Of a stretch of 64,000 nt of DNA, positions 52,946 through 61,856 are shown in pieces; the first letter of the stretch is position 1, and every line of letters starts with the position of its first letter. The stretch spans positions 1 through 64,000 of IMG/VR virus record IMGVR_UViG_3300028393_000040, one strand, 5' to 3'. The stretch comes from a virus. The notes beneath the pieces are model-generated. The model searched no databases and was not told the origin of the DNA. It saw only the letters and a list, made by a program, of their open reading frames with translations. Both the position numbers and the translations under genes were made by a program.

Positions 52946-55576
52946 TTATAATGTATAGTCCCAAAGTTGAATTGCTTTATTAGTTCCATTTACATTTATT
53001 ATTAAAAATGTACCAGATGCAGTTACTGGATTAGTAAATGTAGTAGGTGCAGATGTTATATTTAATGCACTAGCATAGATTGTGTTTGTAGCACTAATAT
53101 TACCAGAAACTGTTAATTTTGCATTTGGTGTTGTTGTTCCAATACCTACATTTCCATTAGCTGATATAAATACCGTAGATGTATTACCTATACCTTTGTT
53201 ATAAAAAGATAAAGATTCATTGCCAACACTTATACGCCCTAATCCACTTGTGTAATCTACAATTAAACCTGTTGTAAATAAATTTGTATAACCACCATTT
53301 GTAAAAAAACCTTTAAAGGCAGTAATAGAACCTCCTGCTCCTATACTATTATTATCGACAAGTCCTGCACCTAAATTTATATTATTAGCGAATAAAGTAT
53401 TTGTAGCACTAATATTACCAGAAACTGTTAATTTTGTATTTGGTGTTGTTGTTCCAATACCTAAATTACCAGATGAGTTAATTCTCATTCTTTCATTGGT
53501 GTTTAACGTACCACCAGTAAAAAATGTTAAATTGCTTGTACTTGCTGCTGCTCCTAATACAAGATTGGCACTTGTTGAATAAACATATGAATCTCCTGCA
53601 TTAACTACATTAAATGTAGGACTATATAAATTACCATTATATTTTGTACTTGCTATACCTAAATCCAAATAGTTAATATTATCGTCATTATAGAGAGAAA
53701 TATCGGTACTTGAACTAACACTTGGTGTTATATTTTGAATCTGATTAAATACTGATCCACTAGCCGAAGAAATAATAGTAAGAGGTGCAGAGTTTAATGT
53801 TGCAATACTAGCAGTTGATCCAAATTGAGCAACGGGAGAAGCCACTATACCTTGAGAAGAAATATTATTAACAAATGTATAATTATTTGCACTTACTGAA
53901 ATATTAGAACCTAAAATAAAATTGTTTGTTCCGCTTAAAGCATTATTTTTTCCATTTAATATAGTATTATAGTTTCCGCAAATTTTATTATTACATCCAT
54001 TTATAATTGAACTAAAATTACTACACGTTGAAGAATTACCGTAACAAGATTGAATACAGTTACGAGATCCATTTAAAATTGTATTGTAACTTGAATATGT
54101 ATCGGTATTGTATGTATATGAAAGATTTTTATTTGTAATACAATTAGCAGATCCATTTATAATGGAATTATTTATAAATGCTCCACCAGCTTGATAATAA
54201 CAAGAATTATTATTATAATAACCAGAACCAGTACCAAGTATACTATTACCATATCCGCTTATATTACTATAAGTAATACTACTTGTTGAATATGGTGTTG
54301 CAGCACCGCCACTTCCTACAGATGATATAATTGATGTTGCAAGAATTGTATTAAGAGTTCCATTTATTACTGTATTATAATTTGTGCATCCTAGTGTGCC
54401 ATTACCTGTATAATTTCTATTACCATTTAAAATAGAATTATAACCTGCACTTATAGTACTATTATCACTAAGTGAATTAAGATATGGTAAAATAGATGGT
54501 TGACTAATATATCCACCAATAGAACCACAATGTTTATAAAATTGTGTAATATTTGATATGTTACTACCTCTACAAGTAAAATTATCTGTAGTTAAATTTT
54601 TTGCACATACACTAGCACCCGAAATATTTCCCATACCTACACCACCAGCAGACAAATTGTTTACATATGTAGTACAATCACAAGAGGCTTTAATGCTATT
54701 ACCCAATATAAAAACATTAGTTTTATTATTTGTATTATTACTATAACCACCTAATACTACCGAATAACCTCCAGAAGCTGTATTGTCTTTTCCAGTACCA
54801 ATAAAATTATAATTATTTGTAACACAATTATTACATCCGCTACCAATAAAAGAATAATCACTTACTATACATCCAGAAAAACCACCAACAATTGATGAAT
54901 AATTTCCTGCAATATTATTACGACAACCAGTTCCTATAAAATTATTTGCTATTTTTATATAACCACTATTAGATGCATTTGGAGCACCACTATAATTTGG
55001 TGTAAGAATTTGTGGTTGTTGAGAAATACAATTTTTATAACCATTTAAAATTGTGTTTGAACAAACTACCGAACAACCAATAATTGGGTTGGTCGTGCAA
55101 TTACCGTTATCATAATAATCAGATGCAGCAGCACATGCTTTAATAAAATTACAACAACCACCAGCAATAATATTATTATTTAAAATATTTGGGGGTGTAC
55201 CATAACTTATTAATGAATAACTTCCGCTATATGTGCAAGTTGCAGATATAGAACTATTGTATGAATTTAAAATAGTATTGCAACTATCATTAATAGTATT
55301 ATTTATACCATTACCTATAAAATTATAAGAACTTAGTGCTCTATTATTAGATCCGCCTAGAACAGTAGACCAATTTCCAGATGCTATGTTATTACCTATT
55401 TTTAATACTATAGATGATGTAGAGGAAATTAAAGTATAAGGCTGAGTAGATAGAGACCTATATGCAGTATTCCATTGACTACTATTACCACTTATATCAT
55501 AAAACAAATTACTGGTTGAAACATTACCAGTAACTGTTAGGTCATTTTTAGTCTTAAATGATACGTTGATAGCCAT
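52946..55576 (-). CDS. Cys-containing beta-roll tail fibre
   Basis: 876 residues. It starts with AINVSFKTKNDLTVTGNVST and an AYRSLSTQPYTLISSTSS element shared with the fibre at 50535-52217. Long beta-roll regions with N-x-I-x-N-G/GG-C-N-N repeats (Cys-rich but irregular) fill residues about 65-590, with two FILGN/FILGS...TYVNN cassettes. Residues about 680-875 hold two copies of the element GNLGIGTTTPNTKLTVSGNI / GNVGIGTTTPNAKLTVSGNI with ISATNT, flanking a GLIVDYTSGLGRISVGNESL segment. There is no intramolecular-chaperone triad that I can identify. Octamer ATTAAGTA before the start. Confidence 0.8.
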   Translation of the reverse strand: MAINVSFKTKNDLTVTGNVSTSNLFYDISGNSSQWNTAYRSLSTQPYTLISSTSSIVLKIGNNIASGNWSTVLGGSNNRALSSYNFIGNGINNTINDSCNTILNSYNSSISATCTYSGSYSLISYGTPPNILNNNIIAGGCCNFIKACAAASDYYDNGNCTTNPIIGCSVVCSNTILNGYKNCISQQPQILTPNYSGAPNASNSGYIKIANNFIGTGCRNNIAGNYSSIVGGFSGCIVSDYSFIGSGCNNCVTNNYNFIGTGKDNTASGGYSVVLGGYSNNTNNKTNVFILGNSIKASCDCTTYVNNLSAGGVGMGNISGASVCAKNLTTDNFTCRGSNISNITQFYKHCGSIGGYISQPSILPYLNSLSDNSTISAGYNSILNGNRNYTGNGTLGCTNYNTVINGTLNTILATSIISSVGSGGAATPYSTSSITYSNISGYGNSILGTGSGYYNNNSCYYQAGGAFINNSIINGSANCITNKNLSYTYNTDTYSSYNTILNGSRNCIQSCYGNSSTCSNFSSIINGCNNKICGNYNTILNGKNNALSGTNNFILGSNISVSANNYTFVNNISSQGIVASPVAQFGSTASIATLNSAPLTIISSASGSVFNQIQNITPSVSSSTDISLYNDDNINYLDLGIASTKYNGNLYSPTFNVVNAGDSYVYSTSANLVLGAAASTSNLTFFTGGTLNTNERMRINSSGNLGIGTTTPNTKLTVSGNISATNTLFANNINLGAGLVDNNSIGAGGSITAFKGFFTNGGYTNLFTTGLIVDYTSGLGRISVGNESLSFYNKGIGNTSTVFISANGNVGIGTTTPNAKLTVSGNISATNTIYASALNITSAPTTFTNPVTASGTFLIINVNGTNKAIQLWDYTL

Positions 55577-55584
55577 TTAATATA

Positions 55585-55592
55585 TACTTAAT
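55585..55592 (-). promoter_or_regulatory. Late-like octamer ATTAAGTA
   Basis: Before the 876-residue fibre; predicted leader 3 nt. The following sulfotransferase and LamG fibre probably share this transcript. Confidence 0.5.
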
Positions 55593-55627
55593 CAAATTGT
55601 TAAATATTTCCATTCAGAAATAATAAT

Positions 55628-57619
55628 TTATATTAAAGCTAAACAATGTACACTTATTAAGTAAGAATATGATGCTACGAATATAAAGTTAATATCTAAA
55701 GTGGTAGATACAGCACTAATTGTTATTCCTGATGGGGTATTTTGAATAATACCATATGGATCAATAAAGCCATATATTGTATAATTCCAATTTGCTCCAT
55801 CATAGTGTGCTAATATTTCAGCAATACCTGATTGATTAGTTGGAGAAGCTGAACCAGTATTAACAAATTTTACCAAAAACTTTGCTGTGGTGTAACTTGC
55901 AACGGGTACGGTTGTTATTGTTGGTGCTGAAGATGTTCCAGTTGCATAATAATTTTTAGCAAGTGTTTTTGAGCTACCAGATGATCCAGTTGTTATTACA
56001 CCTTGGAAAGTTGGTGAGTCTCCAGTACCTAGACCTAATGCGGTTGCACCATTTGCTACGCTTGTTGCAGTTAATACTGCAAATCCTGTTGTTGATACAC
56101 CGATTGCGCTTACGTTTGCAGTAGAACCTGTGGGATTACCAAGAACACTATTAGCTGCAACTTGTTGAATCTGGTTATATTGAACTTTATTTGTACCAAT
56201 TGCAGTTGGAATTGTTATATCCGCACTACCATCAAATGATGTTGATGTAAATGTTATATCACCACTAGATGTGATATTTCTTGCTGTTTTAAGTTTTGTT
56301 GCTGTATCAGCATTACCTGTAACTGAACCAGAGAGATTTGCAACAAGTGTATCAATTGTTTTTGTATTTGTTGATACTGAATTTGCACTTGGTTCAGTAA
56401 CCATGCTACTGAATAAATACCAAGGTTTTATACCATTTACTAAATCTTTACTTCTTAATAAACCAGCGTGTGCATATGTACCTGAAGTATAATGACCTAC
56501 AAGACCAATATCTAATGAATCTGTAGGATTATCTTCCCCAAGATAAATTATTGGTGCGTTAACTACCAATTCACCTTGAACTATTTGTATTGCAGAACCA
56601 CCAAAATATAAACTTCCTCCAACACTAAGATTAGATCCAACACTAAGATTAGATCCAATACTAACACTATTTGTAAAATTACCAGAAGCTGCTTGGAATG
56701 ATGCAGCGGTTGAAACAATACCTGTTCCATTTGGACTTAATGTAATATTACCGTTTGATGCTGTTGAAATTGTTATACCAGCACTACCTGTAATATTACC
56801 AACACTTGAAAGATTACCTGTAACATCTTGAGTACCATTAAAATTTTGACCCCATAATGTATGAGTAGTTGTAAGGGATGCAGCACTACCTGTTGTATTT
56901 TGGTTAAGTGTTGGAATATCTGCTGCCACTATTGCACGGAATGATGGTGCTGCGGGTATACCATTTGGTGCTGCTAAAAAGTAATTTGCAGTTTTACTAC
57001 CATAAGGATTTAATGTATCACCATAAGCTGCATTAAGAGAAATTGTTGGTGTTGTACCTCCAGATGAAGCAACTGGAGATGTTGCACCAACACTAGTTAA
57101 TCTATTATTTATTTGCGTTTGAATTGCACTTGTAACACCACTAACATAACCAAGTTCTGTTGATGTTGTTGCTGATGCTACTGGAATACCGTTTGTATCT
57201 GATACCAGTGCTCTGCTTGCGGTAATGGCAGCAGCTTCAATTATAGCTCCTCCACTTGATTGCATTACCCTATTGTTATTCAGGGCGGTTGTACTGTTAG
57301 TGCCACCATGACTAATATCAATTGCAGTACCATTCCATGTTCCCGAAGTAATCGTACCAACTGTTACAATACTTGAACTACCAGCAAGAGGAGAAGCACC
57401 AATTGTATTATATGATACCGTTTTTGTTGAAGATCCATCAAAAGTTAAAGGTGAAGATCCACCAGATCCACCAGAATTAAACGTAATAGCATTGGCAACA
57501 CTTGCAGCAGCATTACCAGAAAGTAAAAATATATTTGTAAGATTAGTTCCACTAGATAAAATTTTACCAAATGTGTTTTGGTCATTTCTAATTGTAAAAG
57601 CTGAATTTATATTTGACAT
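55628..57619 (-). CDS. Tail fibre protein
   Basis: 663 residues without cysteine-rich repeats. The N-terminal half has the phage-fibre pattern SPLTFDGSSTKTVSYNTIGA, GTITSGTWNGTAIDISHGGT, and TELGYVSGVTSAIQTQINNR, common to long tail fibres of many phages. Residues about 270-370 contain SVGNITGSAGITISTASNGN and a short repeated NLSVGSNLSVG. The stretch LVVNAPIIYLGEDNPTDSLD with GLVGHYTSG is a known fibre module. The C-terminal 130 residues (TTAKFLVKFVNTG to DINFIFVASYSYLISVH) look like the C-terminal domain of the gp15-like fusion next door. TGTAAGTA octamer before the start. Confidence 0.8.
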   Translation of the reverse strand: MSNINSAFTIRNDQNTFGKILSSGTNLTNIFLLSGNAAASVANAITFNSGGSGGSSPLTFDGSSTKTVSYNTIGASPLAGSSSIVTVGTITSGTWNGTAIDISHGGTNSTTALNNNRVMQSSGGAIIEAAAITASRALVSDTNGIPVASATTSTELGYVSGVTSAIQTQINNRLTSVGATSPVASSGGTTPTISLNAAYGDTLNPYGSKTANYFLAAPNGIPAAPSFRAIVAADIPTLNQNTTGSAASLTTTHTLWGQNFNGTQDVTGNLSSVGNITGSAGITISTASNGNITLSPNGTGIVSTAASFQAASGNFTNSVSIGSNLSVGSNLSVGGSLYFGGSAIQIVQGELVVNAPIIYLGEDNPTDSLDIGLVGHYTSGTYAHAGLLRSKDLVNGIKPWYLFSSMVTEPSANSVSTNTKTIDTLVANLSGSVTGNADTATKLKTARNITSSGDITFTSTSFDGSADITIPTAIGTNKVQYNQIQQVAANSVLGNPTGSTANVSAIGVSTTGFAVLTATSVANGATALGLGTGDSPTFQGVITTGSSGSSKTLAKNYYATGTSSAPTITTVPVASYTTAKFLVKFVNTGSASPTNQSGIAEILAHYDGANWNYTIYGFIDPYGIIQNTPSGITISAVSTTLDINFIFVASYSYLISVHCLALI

Positions 57620-57630
57620 AATATTTTATA

Positions 57631-57638
57631 TACTTACA
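57631..57638 (-). promoter_or_regulatory. Late-like octamer TGTAAGTA
   Basis: Before the 663-residue fibre; predicted leader 6 nt. Confidence 0.5.
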
Positions 57639-57656
57639 ATTTATATAATTATTAAA

Positions 57657-59345
57657 TTAAAAATGGTTTGTTCTTAGACCTTTTATAAAAAAAGAATCTG
57701 TATTATTAATACTATTGGGATAATTTATCCAGAAATAAACATAATTTGAATCTATTGTTGCGTTATAATTTACTAAAATATTACCTGTTGTAATTTGACC
57801 ATATTCTGAAACCACTGCTATATTGTCAATTAACGAAGCAACTAAATTTATTTCTGAATAATAAATATCGTTACTATAATTTGCCTCTACTTGAAGCGTA
57901 TACTTTGCTGTTTTAAAATCAGATAAATGAAATCTATCAACCAATGATTGCGTGTTAGTTCCCGATAATGGAATTTGAACGAATATTGGTGTATGGGGAT
58001 TTAAATTTATTGGTAAAAAATGATTTGGATTTGTTTGATCATTTCCTGCAAATTTATAAACTCTTCCATTTGTTAAGACTACATCATAACCTTTTTGTAA
58101 TTGTTGAGTATTATATTGCGTAAATTGTTGTATGGTTTTATATGATGATGGTGCAACTACATCAGAATATATTAATGGAGCAAGAGATGTCGTATTACTT
58201 TCACCTAAAGAAAGTTGACCCGAAGCTGCATCGTATATTAAATTTCCACCACCTGTTTTAATATTTGTTAAATGGCTACCGTCTCCATAAAGATAATTTG
58301 CTGTAATATTATCAGCATTTAAATTATTAACATATGTTGTGTTATCCTGTGAAGTAACAATATTTGAACCTATGACGAATGAATTGTTGTTGGTTGCTGT
58401 ATTATTTTCACCTCCCAATATACCAGCATAGTTACCAGATGCAGTATTGTTTTTACCGCCTAGAACATTAGAATATGTACCAGATGCAGTATTATTACCG
58501 TTTGTTGGCACTATTGAAAAATCACCAGTACCTGACATGTAAATCTGTTCACTTATGACAGGTATTGACGGACTAACTTGACCTACCGTTAACCCTATTC
58601 CTTGTGAAAAATCAGAAAAGCTTCTTAATAATGGGGGAGCAGAAGATTGAGTAGAATCTTCTAAGGTTTTACCATCGGTTGTTAAAAATTTAGAATCAAT
58701 GGTATAGATTTTTTTGTAAACCTCATCCATGCTTTTAAACATCCAACCTTTAATGGTAAATTGTGTCGTTGCGGTTATTCTATATGGTTGAGTGGGTCCC
58801 AAATTGTCTGGGTACTGCATGTTTATATTACCACTCCAAAGAACTTCACTTCTTATTTCATAAGGTGTGCTTGATTTGTGATTGCTTGGTAATTTCCAAG
58901 ATATAATAATATATGGATCGGTATAGGGAACAAAATTCGTAAGAATTTGATCCATGTCAGCTTGATACCTTGTTATAATTGTCATGTCAATTGTTATATT
59001 GACGGGAACAGGTTGAGGTATATGTTTTAAGAAGTTTCCACTTCCATCTTTAGGATCATAATCAATGGTAAACCCATCAATTTTATTAAAAACTCTTGCT
59101 TGGTCTCTTGAAATACTTCCAATATTAACGGCAATAACAGGAACGGTTAATCCACCCGCCGCAGGACTATTTAAATTACTAAAAACCCTTTGTTTTGGTG
59201 AATATACGAATAAAACCTTATCACCAGTAACAGGCTCGACTAAAGTTTCATTTTGATCATACCTTTTGATGATAACATCATTAAAAGCACCGATAAATTG
59301 CTCAACAAGCGTCTGGACTTCCCAATTAAAAGTATAATTCTTCAC
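57657..59345 (-). CDS. 15: gp15-like tail terminator fused to fibre-type domains
   Basis: 562 residues, GTG start. Residues 1-215 resemble T4 gp15 (272 residues), the protein that caps the tail tube and sheath: VQTLVEQFIGAFNDVIIKRY, a central IDMTIITRYQADMDQILTNF matching the T4 IFTRYEDDMFQIVEQ region, and FTIKGWMFKS matching FEVNGWMYPP. After a linker, residues about 280-345 are YadA-like beta-roll (YSNVLGGKNNTASGNYAGIL, NNSFVIGSN, TTYVNN), then a GDGSHLTNI motif and a 170-residue domain like other fibre C-termini (TAKYTLQVEANYSNDIYYSE). An ACTAAGTA octamer lies directly before the GTG; no ATG start is available nearby. I am sure of the two halves, less sure that the fusion acts as gp15. Confidence 0.75.
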   Translation of the reverse strand: MKNYTFNWEVQTLVEQFIGAFNDVIIKRYDQNETLVEPVTGDKVLFVYSPKQRVFSNLNSPAAGGLTVPVIAVNIGSISRDQARVFNKIDGFTIDYDPKDGSGNFLKHIPQPVPVNITIDMTIITRYQADMDQILTNFVPYTDPYIIISWKLPSNHKSSTPYEIRSEVLWSGNINMQYPDNLGPTQPYRITATTQFTIKGWMFKSMDEVYKKIYTIDSKFLTTDGKTLEDSTQSSAPPLLRSFSDFSQGIGLTVGQVSPSIPVISEQIYMSGTGDFSIVPTNGNNTASGTYSNVLGGKNNTASGNYAGILGGENNTATNNNSFVIGSNIVTSQDNTTYVNNLNADNITANYLYGDGSHLTNIKTGGGNLIYDAASGQLSLGESNTTSLAPLIYSDVVAPSSYKTIQQFTQYNTQQLQKGYDVVLTNGRVYKFAGNDQTNPNHFLPINLNPHTPIFVQIPLSGTNTQSLVDRFHLSDFKTAKYTLQVEANYSNDIYYSEINLVASLIDNIAVVSEYGQITTGNILVNYNATIDSNYVYFWINYPNSINNTDSFFIKGLRTNHF

Positions 59346-59351
59346 TTACAC

Positions 59352-59359
59352 TACTTAGT
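59352..59359 (-). promoter_or_regulatory. Late-like octamer ACTAAGTA
   Basis: Its place decides the GTG start at 59345 of the gp15-like fusion; predicted leader 1 nt. Confidence 0.5.
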
Positions 59360-59368
59360 GAAAAAGAT

Positions 59369-59641
59369 TTACTTTATAAGATTGCTTAACTCTAAATTAT
59401 TAGTAATACTGCTTTTAATTGCTTCAAGATCAAGAGCTTTTTTAACACAGTTACAAAGATAGTAATGAAAATTTTGATTATCTCTTCCAATGTGACCTCT
59501 ACCAAAGCATTTTTTACAAGATGATGATGGTTTTTTCAATAATGGAAGCTGCCCCATGTCTAATAATGAGAAATCGGACTCTGGAATGGTGTAAAATGTT
59601 CCAGAAAATGCGCTATATATGATTTTAGTTGATTCTTGCAT
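59369..59641 (-). CDS. Small zinc-finger-like phage protein
   Basis: 90 residues. SCKKCFGRGHIGRDNQNFHY (residues about 41-60) followed by YLCNCVKKAL gives a CxxCxGRGHxG...CxC pattern like a DnaJ zinc finger, so one zinc ion is likely. The N-terminal 40 residues have two short strands. Small CxxC-G-RG-x-G proteins of this form are frequent in T4-like phages of water bacteria; role unknown. It overlaps the upstream gene by 17 bp, so is translated from the same message. Confidence 0.7.
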   Translation of the reverse strand: MQESTKIIYSAFSGTFYTIPESDFSLLDMGQLPLLKKPSSSCKKCFGRGHIGRDNQNFHYYLCNCVKKALDLEAIKSSITNNLELSNLIK

Positions 59642-59984
59642 CGATTGTTAAAATTTTATCCCAAAATTTGTTACCAGAAACTTTTGCAGGATAAACCATA
59701 AGATTATTTTCAATTTCTGGTGCATGTTTTGCTAATGTTTTAATTCGGTAATCAAAATATATTAAATTATCTTCTTCGTGTATTTCGGTTTCAAATGGGA
59801 TGGGTATTTCTATCTTTTCTTTTAATTTCTTTGTAGTATCCATTATAAAAGTAAGATAAAAATTCTTTTGATAAAAAATAACTAATTTTCCTTGTTTGTG
59901 AATTTTTTTATCAATTTCTATTGAAATTTGTTTTTGTAATAAAAATTTACAGGCTTTTTCTAAAATTGTTCCAGATATAGTCAT
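59625..59984 (-). CDS. Phage protein of unknown function
   Basis: 119 residues, mixed alpha/beta, rich in Lys and Ile, starting MTISGTILEKACKFLLQKQI and containing LVIFYQKNFYLTFIMDTT and DNLIYFDYRIKTLAKHAPEI. No cysteine motif or membrane span. I do not recognise a specific family. It is joined to its neighbours by a TAATG overlap upstream and a 17-bp overlap downstream, so it belongs to the same small operon (59369-60367). Confidence 0.6.
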   Translation of the reverse strand: MTISGTILEKACKFLLQKQISIEIDKKIHKQGKLVIFYQKNFYLTFIMDTTKKLKEKIEIPIPFETEIHEEDNLIYFDYRIKTLAKHAPEIENNLMVYPAKVSGNKFWDKILTIDARIN

Positions 59985-60367
59985 TATTTGTCCATGAATC
60001 CTTTTTTCTGTGCAGGTGACATTTTTAATATTACATCCACAAAGTATTTTAAAAATTTTGCCATTGGTGTTGTTGGTATAATGGATACAATTTCACACCC
60101 TTCGCATGAAACGTTTCTCCAATCCTGCATCATGATATCCCAAACTGTTGCCAAGTTCTTTTTTATAGCATTATATGGTGGTGGATTTTTTGGTTTTTTA
60201 AAATTTAATGTTTCTTTACCAAAAACCGAATTTAAAAGTTTTCTATCCAACGTACAAAGCATTCTTCTTGATGTTGGTTTTCTGGTTTTGTCTCTTCTAG
60301 TAAATTTTAATTCCACCAAATTAGTTTGGCAAATTTTCATTACTGTTAATGGAGATAAACCTGCCAT
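59984..60367 (-). CDS. SH3-like beta-barrel phage protein
   Basis: 127 residues. The sequence follows a widespread phage family annotated as SH3 beta-barrel fold: VELKFTRRDKTRKPTSRRML, CTLDRKLLNSVFGKETLNFK, PKNPPPYNAIKKNLATVWDI, MMQDWRNVSCEGCEIVSIIP and the C-terminal FLKYFVDVILKMSPAQKKGF. These proteins are thought to help in transcription or DNA metabolism, but no activity is proven to my knowledge. An ATTAAGTA octamer gives a predicted two-nucleotide leader. First gene of a three-gene overlapping unit. Confidence 0.7.
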   Translation of the reverse strand: MAGLSPLTVMKICQTNLVELKFTRRDKTRKPTSRRMLCTLDRKLLNSVFGKETLNFKKPKNPPPYNAIKKNLATVWDIMMQDWRNVSCEGCEIVSIIPTTPMAKFLKYFVDVILKMSPAQKKGFMDK

Positions 60368-60373
60368 AATTTA

Positions 60374-60790
60374 TTACTTAATCTTTTTGTTAATTTTTTT
60401 TAATTGAGGTTGTGGTTTTGCTTCACATACACCAAATATTCTACTTTCGTTTAAAAATACAATGTGTTTTAAATCATTAAGGTTTGATACTTTGATACCT
60501 TTGTCATTTGGGAACACAATAATATCATTAGCCTTAACAGTCTTGCAATCAGGTCCTGCAAGGATTACTCTTGCAAGTCTCCATGCAAAATTTACGGTGT
60601 TAATTGGAACCCATATACTACCTCTTAAAATTTCCGTACCATCATCGTTAACGTCAATATACTGACACATCAATATATCATCTAAAACTTTTGTTAATGT
60701 CCAACTATCTAATTCAAAAGCATGACCTAGATAGTTATCTAGCTGTACTTTACCACCGATATTGTCATTTTGTTCTGGTCTTTCAATCAT
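60374..60790 (-). CDS. GroES-like co-chaperonin-type protein
   Basis: 138 residues. The C-terminal half has the order of a GroES-type barrel: VKANDIIVFPNDKGIKVSNL followed by KHIVFLNESRIFGVCE, similar to the GD-x-V-x-F...L-x-E-x-x-I-x-x-V pattern. The N-terminal half (FELDSWTLTKVLDDILMCQY) does not match GroES clearly. T4 replaces host GroES with gp31 for folding gp23, which makes the idea attractive, but the identification rests on pattern only. A CCTAAATA octamer lies directly upstream. Alternative: an unrelated conserved protein of T4-like phages. Confidence 0.5.
   Translation of the reverse strand: MIERPEQNDNIGGKVQLDNYLGHAFELDSWTLTKVLDDILMCQYIDVNDDGTEILRGSIWVPINTVNFAWRLARVILAGPDCKTVKANDIIVFPNDKGIKVSNLNDLKHIVFLNESRIFGVCEAKPQPQLKKINKKIK
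60375..60382 (-). promoter_or_regulatory. Late-like octamer ATTAAGTA
   Basis: Before the SH3-barrel protein gene; it overlaps the 3' end of the GroES-like gene; predicted leader 2 nt. Confidence 0.45.
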
Positions 60791-60795
60791 ATATT

Positions 60796-61161
60796 TTATT
60801 TAGGCAATAAATTTAATTCTTCAAGTGTGTTATTATACATTTCTAATTCTTTTCTTGAAATTTCCATAACCGAACACAAATTATCAAGGTTTGGATCGCT
60901 TTCTTCTACCCCTTTATTGCTTTTTTTAATGTATTGTATTTTTTTAGTATGCTTTGGGATTACTTTATAATAAAACTTCGCTAAAAATTCTTCATCTGAT
61001 ATATTCCACTTGTTCGTAGTCATATTGACAATCTGTGCAATTGGTTTACTCGTCATTGACAGCCATCTATTTGTCATATAACTTATATTTTTAGGTATCT
61101 CTGGCTTTTTGGAATCAATTTTAAGAATCCAATTTAAAAATGGAAAGAATATGTTTTTCAC
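60796..61161 (-). CDS. 62: Clamp loader small subunit gp62-like
   Basis: 121 residues, all helical by look. PKNISYMTNRWLSMTSKPIA and IVNMTTNKWNISDEEFLAKF, then YYKVIPKHTKKIQYIKKSNK resemble the core of gp62 from marine T4-like phages (F/Y-M-x-N-R-x-L-S..., K-L-x-Y-x-x-L-x-x-x-x-x-K-x-K-R-x-x-x-W-x-K). T4 gp62 is 187 residues; marine versions are shorter. gp62 binds four gp44 subunits to form the clamp loader. Here it is far from gp44 and joined by an ATGA overlap to the glycosyltransferase upstream. Moderate confidence, no active-site residue to check. Confidence 0.55.
   Translation of the reverse strand: MKNIFFPFLNWILKIDSKKPEIPKNISYMTNRWLSMTSKPIAQIVNMTTNKWNISDEEFLAKFYYKVIPKHTKKIQYIKKSNKGVEESDPNLDNLCSVMEISRKELEMYNNTLEELNLLPK
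60797..60804 (-). promoter_or_regulatory. Late-like octamer CCTAAATA
   Basis: Overlaps the stop region of the gp62-like gene; predicted leader 1 nt for the GroES-like gene. Confidence 0.45.
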
Positions 61162-61829
61162 TTATAGAATCTATCAAATTTAAGTGCACTAACTTGCCAT
61201 TCATTACTATTCATCGAATCGCCTAGTCCAAAATGCACAACTCTAATAGGAGTAACACCCATCTTAAGCTTTTTCTGGTTAGCATTCAAGCATAATGTCA
61301 TGTCGTAATGATGAAAGTCAAAATTTTCATCAAATTTTAATTGTTTTTCTAAAAATTTATCTATGTTTACGGCAAGAAATAGTCCATCAAGTATTAATGC
61401 ACGAGAATCTGACTTTCCAAAAACACTTGTCCAAACAATACCTTGGTGTGAATGACCAACTTCACCCACATGATCCTGTTTCTCGCTCATTAAATGCCAT
61501 GCAGGTGGTTTTGATAGGTCGCATTTCTTTGATCCAGCTAACCCAACAATATCATATTTTTCAAATGCTATGTTTAGTTTCTCTTCCCAAAACAAATCTT
61601 CAATTAAAACATCGTCATGAACAAAAATTACTCTTTTTCCCTTGTAAGATTCATTTATAAATTTGTTGTAGATTTTAGATAATCCTTCTTTGTTTTCAAA
61701 TAATATTGAACATTGATTGGTTAATCCTGCCTTTTCTAAAAAAATTGCAATTTGAGATTTTTCCCAAAAATCGTTGTGATTATATTGAGTTGCAATTACA
61801 AAATGGTAAATACTTGATAGATTTGTCAT
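61158..61829 (-). CDS. StrF-like (GT2-type) glycosyltransferase
   Basis: 223 residues. GLSKIYNKFINESYKGKRVI with IFVHDDVLIEDLFWEEKLNI is the StrF-type GT-A signature (the HDD is the metal/nucleotide site, near residue 77), followed by YDIVGLAGSKK, LDGLFLAVNIDKFLEKQLKF, DENFDFHHYDMTLCLNANQK and VVHFGLGDS, all in family order. It probably transfers a sugar to a glycan. Similar genes are common in marine T4-like phages. It is divergent from the plus-strand gene at 61857 and overlaps gp62-like by 4 bp. Confidence 0.78.
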   Translation of the reverse strand: MTNLSSIYHFVIATQYNHNDFWEKSQIAIFLEKAGLTNQCSILFENKEGLSKIYNKFINESYKGKRVIFVHDDVLIEDLFWEEKLNIAFEKYDIVGLAGSKKCDLSKPPAWHLMSEKQDHVGEVGHSHQGIVWTSVFGKSDSRALILDGLFLAVNIDKFLEKQLKFDENFDFHHYDMTLCLNANQKKLKMGVTPIRVVHFGLGDSMNSNEWQVSALKFDRFYK

Positions 61830-61836
61830 ATTAAAG

Positions 61837-61854
61837 GATAAATAGTTGTAAATA
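61837..61854 (+). promoter_or_regulatory. Two late-like octamers before the 213-residue gene
   Basis: GATAAATA (61837-61844) and TGTAAATA (61847-61854). The first gives a 7-nt leader; the second would start transcription inside the start codon region. Confidence 0.5.
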
Positions 61855-61856
61855 TA

